A program made the translations under genes and the position numbers. A stretch of 64,000 bases of DNA from Chryseolinea serpens. GTDB lineage: Bacteria > Bacteroidota > Bacteroidia > Cytophagales > Cyclobacteriaceae. Positions 61,640 to 64,000 of this stretch are shown here, piece by piece (positions within the stretch are counted from its first letter, which is position 1; each line of letters starts with the position of its first letter). Where the stretch lies: positions 930,001 through 994,000 of the forward strand of contig NZ_FQWQ01000001.1 of assembly GCF_900129725.1 (NCBI RefSeq), written 5' to 3'. Under the pieces are notes generated by a model. The model searched no databases. It saw only the letters and a program-made list of their open reading frames with translations, and was not told the origin of the DNA.

Positions 61640-62101
61640 TTAACTATCACTTCGTTGGCGGCCATCGCCGCCGTTTTCCACATTTTCCTTTATTGTTAGC
61701 ATCGTCGTTTTCCAATAGAATTCCAAATGCTTTCGAATGGTGTCAGTCGGAAAGTTTTCGATGGTCAGGTTCAATCGGGTATGATTCTCAATCGGAGTTA
61801 AGATAAATTCAAGTATGGAGTAGTTTTCTTGCTTATCCGGAAGCCTGGAAACTGAACTCAAATGGCTATAGCTCAATCTTCTTTCCTTCTCATATTTAAG
61901 AACAATGCCTTTATTCTCGAATTTTGTGTGATGAAATCCTCGAATAAGGACCGGTGTTTCGATCCCCCAACTGGCATGCACCTCTAATCCCATCTCCGGA
62001 TCCCCCATCCATTTTGTCATTCGTTCGGGCACAGTAAGAGCAGACCATACTTCGGCCGGTGAGGCGTTTATTGTAACCGCGTTAGAAAATCCATCCATCA
62101 T
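61640..62101 (-). CDS. SRPBCC/AHSA1-like protein
   Basis: A 153-residue START-fold protein. AVTINASPAEVWSALTVPER and KWMGDPEMGLEVHASWGIET at the N-terminus, EFILTPIENHTRLNLTIENF in the middle and a long C-terminal helix (LEFYWKTTMLTIKENVENGG) are typical of the AHSA1/polyketide-cyclase-like SRPBCC superfamily, whose members bind hydrophobic ligands or, in AHSA1, Hsp90. No signal peptide, so cytosolic. Ligand unknown. Start: two adjacent ATG codons at 62101 and 62098. Confidence 0.8.
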   Translation of the reverse strand: MMDGFSNAVTINASPAEVWSALTVPERMTKWMGDPEMGLEVHASWGIETPVLIRGFHHTKFENKGIVLKYEKERRLSYSHLSSVSRLPDKQENYSILEFILTPIENHTRLNLTIENFPTDTIRKHLEFYWKTTMLTIKENVENGGDGRQRSDS

Positions 62102-62129
62102 TACGGGGCGCTTTCTTTATCCATGTGAC

Positions 62130-62516
62130 TTATAGTCCATCCTTATTTATCCATGCCGAAAAATCCCGTCGGTGCGCATAAACAAATGCAACGAACACCA
62201 ACAGTGAAAATAGCTGTATTCCCAACATTACCTCCGCGTCCAGCGCCGCAAACTTAAATCCGCCGCCGATGATCATAATTGTTGGCGTGAAGGCGACGAT
62301 GTTTAGCAGCCCCAACACTAACGTCACCCCGAGAATTATATTTGAAATCCGCTTATTCAGAAAATAGGTTACTAAGACGATCGCTGTCAGCCCATAGGCC
62401 ATCCTATGTTGACGTGTCAAAATTACATTAGTCGTCAAAACAATCATTGCCGTGTAGATCAGCGCGGCTACTATAAGTCCCAACGGAAATAGTTCTTTGA
62501 TTTTTTGTCCATTCAT
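62130..62516 (-). CDS. Four-helix membrane protein, unknown
   Basis: 128 residues from ATG 62516; the in-frame TTG nine bases upstream adds only MAH. Four hydrophobic segments (FPLGLIVAALIYTAMIVLTT, MAYGLTAIVLVTYFL, IILGVTLVLGLLNIVAFT, VMLGIQLFSLLVFVAFVYA) and a charged C-terminal end (HRRDFSAWINKDGL) that should be cytosolic. No family recognised. It precedes the SRPBCC gene on the same strand by 28 nt and may be cotranscribed with it. Confidence 0.6.
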   Translation of the reverse strand: MNGQKIKELFPLGLIVAALIYTAMIVLTTNVILTRQHRMAYGLTAIVLVTYFLNKRISNIILGVTLVLGLLNIVAFTPTIMIIGGGFKFAALDAEVMLGIQLFSLLVFVAFVYAHRRDFSAWINKDGL

Positions 62517-62619
62517 GTGTGCCAAAGTTTTATTCGACGCTATGCGCTATGCTAGTAAATTAAACCTACAAATACTCAACTCCTCGGCAATGAATTATGC
62601 GCATTGGTCAGATGTTTAT

Positions 62620-63072
62620 TCACTTCCCATCCTCCAAAAGGTCCATAAGGGCCCGTCCATAAAGTGTACGAAATACAGCCTCTTGCTCTCCCTTTTGTAT
62701 TGAGATGGTTTGGTGATGACCGCCGTATACCGGCGAGTTCATTGGGTGAGAAGCTCTATCAAGTTGCCATAAAAAAACTTGTTTTGAAAAATTGAGGATC
62801 TTGTCGCTTTTTCCATCGGTCATATCAATGATATAGGAAAGTACTCTTATACTATCGGTTCCCACCCACAGCGTTGATGCAATCGTGTATGTCCCATTGT
62901 GTTGATTGATTATTCTGACACTCACCATTTCATTTTTGCTATCTGCGATATATTTCTTTAATAAGGCTACTGATTCTGAAATCGGATCAATTTGTTGGAT
63001 TTGCCGGCGCGCGCTGGAGAATCCACAGAAAAGGATGACAGAAATGATTAAAACAAATGGCGTGCTTCTCAT
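62620..63072 (-). CDS. Secreted hypothetical protein
   Basis: 150 residues from ATG 63072 with a signal peptide (MRSTPFVLIISVILFCGFSS). Mature sequence: VALLKKYIADSKNEMVSVRI, then HNGTYTIASTLWVGTDSIRV and ILNFSKQVFLWQLDRASHPM, beta-rich with no catalytic motif. It sits among small minus-strand secreted genes of similar AT-rich composition. Not recognised. Confidence 0.6.
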   Translation of the reverse strand: MRSTPFVLIISVILFCGFSSARRQIQQIDPISESVALLKKYIADSKNEMVSVRIINQHNGTYTIASTLWVGTDSIRVLSYIIDMTDGKSDKILNFSKQVFLWQLDRASHPMNSPVYGGHHQTISIQKGEQEAVFRTLYGRALMDLLEDGK

Positions 63073-63157
63073 ATCTCAGTAGCCGGCTTGAGCGGGACAA
63101 AGCTATGGTTCTTTGAATTTCCAGAAGACTTCATCTTTACATTATTTAAAAACCAAA

Positions 63158-63484
63158 CTACAAATTCAGAATCTCCTTGAATTTTTCACAACGCTTTTCC
63201 AATTTTTTCCAAAGCCTATCTCGAATGGCTACGATTTGTTCTACCGTGATCCCTTCATCCTTCATTTTATACTCTTTTCTTAACCCCTCCATGTCGGTTG
63301 CCATGCCCTGTCCAAGGCAAGCATTTATGGAGTCCTTCACATGAACATTTTCAGCCATGATTGGGATCTTTATTTCGAGACATTTGCAAATTTCATTGCT
63401 TACTCTGTCGGAGCTTTTTTGTCCATAGGAAATGGTCCCCATTGACAAAAGAATAATGCTAATGGTCCAAACTTTTAACGTCAT
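63158..63484 (-). CDS. Small secreted Cys-containing helical protein
   Basis: 108 residues from ATG 63484 with a signal peptide (MTLKVWTISIILLSMGTISY, GQ). The mature 86 residues are mostly helical with a CKC motif (NEICKCLEIKIP), a Cys in DSINACLGQGM and one near the end (LEKRCEKFKEIL). The four cysteines could form disulfides in the periplasm. It resembles the small lipid-free helical secreted proteins common in Cytophagales; function unknown. Confidence 0.6.
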   Translation of the reverse strand: MTLKVWTISIILLSMGTISYGQKSSDRVSNEICKCLEIKIPIMAENVHVKDSINACLGQGMATDMEGLRKEYKMKDEGITVEQIVAIRDRLWKKLEKRCEKFKEILNL

Positions 63485-63554
63485 GGTGATCTATCCTGGT
63501 TAAGTGTCTTGATTTAACGGTTGGCTCACAAACAACTCTTGTTGATTACTGCAA

Positions 63555-64000
63555 TTACACTTTAATCAACGTGAATTTTGTTTTCTTATTCGCCGTCATG
63601 ACCCCCGAGGCTACTAACGTCATAATGCCGTCGTAAGAAATCCAACGCCCCTTGTCAATGGAGAACTCCGCAAGCGCTTGATGTGTTAACTTCATCATTG
63701 TTTCTGTTTGCTCACCCCCGTTGCCCAACTTCGACATAGAAAAATTTCCTTTTACGTACTGTACGATATCATATTTCAGAACCGCTATATTCTCTCCTTG
63801 AATTTTCTTGATCTCCACCAAGGTTACTTTATTGAGATTATAAGAGCTGTCACAGTCAAAATTTTCATCGTTGGAGATTAAATTAACATCCAGTTTCCAA
63901 GTATCGCCCACCTGAACAGGCTTGGTCGGTAGCTCAAAAAATATTGAGATCAAATTCTTTTGATTGGTCTTTGTCCAGAAACTGTGTATTCCCCCCGTTT
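63555..64000 (-). CDS. Secreted beta-rich hypothetical protein, DUF6263-like (5' end beyond window)
   Basis: A minus-strand frame open to the window edge; the 3' end is at 63555. The visible 148 residues include FFELPTKPVQVGDTWKLDVN, ENIAVLKYDIVQYVKGNFSM, then AEFSIDKGRWISYDGIMTLV at the end. The G.TW motif, beta composition and length resemble DUF6263-type periplasmic proteins, but I cannot confirm this. The apparent internal start (TTG 63953) is not needed because the frame continues upstream. Confidence 0.6.
   Translation of the reverse strand, partial: TGGIHSFWTKTNQKNLISIFFELPTKPVQVGDTWKLDVNLISNDENFDCDSSYNLNKVTLVEIKKIQGENIAVLKYDIVQYVKGNFSMSKLGNGGEQTETMMKLTHQALAEFSIDKGRWISYDGIMTLVASGVMTANKKTKFTLIKV

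Overview
The window looks like chromosomal DNA of a Bacteroidota bacterium, most likely order Cytophagales (for example the Chryseolinea/Ohtaekwangia group). The evidence is a PorP/SprF-like protein next to a giant adhesin with a type B T9SS C-terminal domain, a TonB-dependent receptor paired with a DUF4249 lipoprotein, an ftsX-DUF3098-uppP-truB cluster, and several promoters matching the Bacteroidota form (TTG or TTTG, about 19-20 nt, TAnnTTTG) instead of TTGACA/TATAAT. No plasmid, phage, IS element or CRISPR array is visible. Most of the window is ordinary vertically inherited genome with short accessory patches.

Layout. 1-4.7 kb (minus): envelope genes, namely a window-edge M64-type metallopeptidase, a TIG-domain lipoprotein, a small beta-barrel and a beta-propeller lipoprotein. 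5.2-5.3 kb: tRNA-Glu. 5.5-10.8 kb (plus): gap (GAPDH), a membrane J-domain/TPR protein, a TerB-like protein, an NTF2-like secreted protein, a 43-residue membrane protein, a probable structured RNA and a class III aminotransferase. 10.8-11.5 kb: a patch of palindromic repeats. 11.5-20.6 kb (minus): a VOC protein, hslV, PDH E2, a 994-residue MA-peptidase/propeller protein, and the DUF4249/TonB receptor pair. 20.8-22.6 kb: a cluster of very small membrane proteins and one more repeat copy. 23-31 kb (plus): an ACMSD-like amidohydrolase, trhO, mog, an M23 peptidase, and an outer-membrane protein next to a secreted TPR-CHAT protease. 31.4-32.1 kb: pcm, then a large inverted repeat.

32.6-37.6 kb (minus) is a complete thrA-thrB-thrC operon. 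It is preceded by a 35-residue Thr/Ile-rich leader peptide whose stop codon lies in one arm of a perfect 8-bp RNA stem, which looks like translational attenuation. 37.8-46 kb (plus): a thioesterase, a possible HolD-like protein, the membrane pyrophosphatase hppA, a DUF2147 protein, an ECF sigma/anti-sigma pair, and the ftsX-DUF3098-uppP-truB cluster. 46-54.3 kb (minus): a sugar aminotransferase, a PorP/SprF protein and a 2,044-residue repeat adhesin that probably work together in T9SS surface display. 54.7-58.4 kb: yebC, an LTA-synthase-like sulfatase-fold protein and an outer-membrane protein. 58.5-64 kb (minus) is visibly more AT-rich and holds secreted or membrane proteins of mostly unknown function, including an apparent two-gene fusion.

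The best candidates for something undescribed are the thr leader/attenuator, the GTTGTTGGTG palindrome family, the unassigned structured RNA at 9.36-9.56 kb, and the exported CHAT protease with its adjacent barrel. All calls come from reading sequence and translations by eye. No database search or RNA folding was run.
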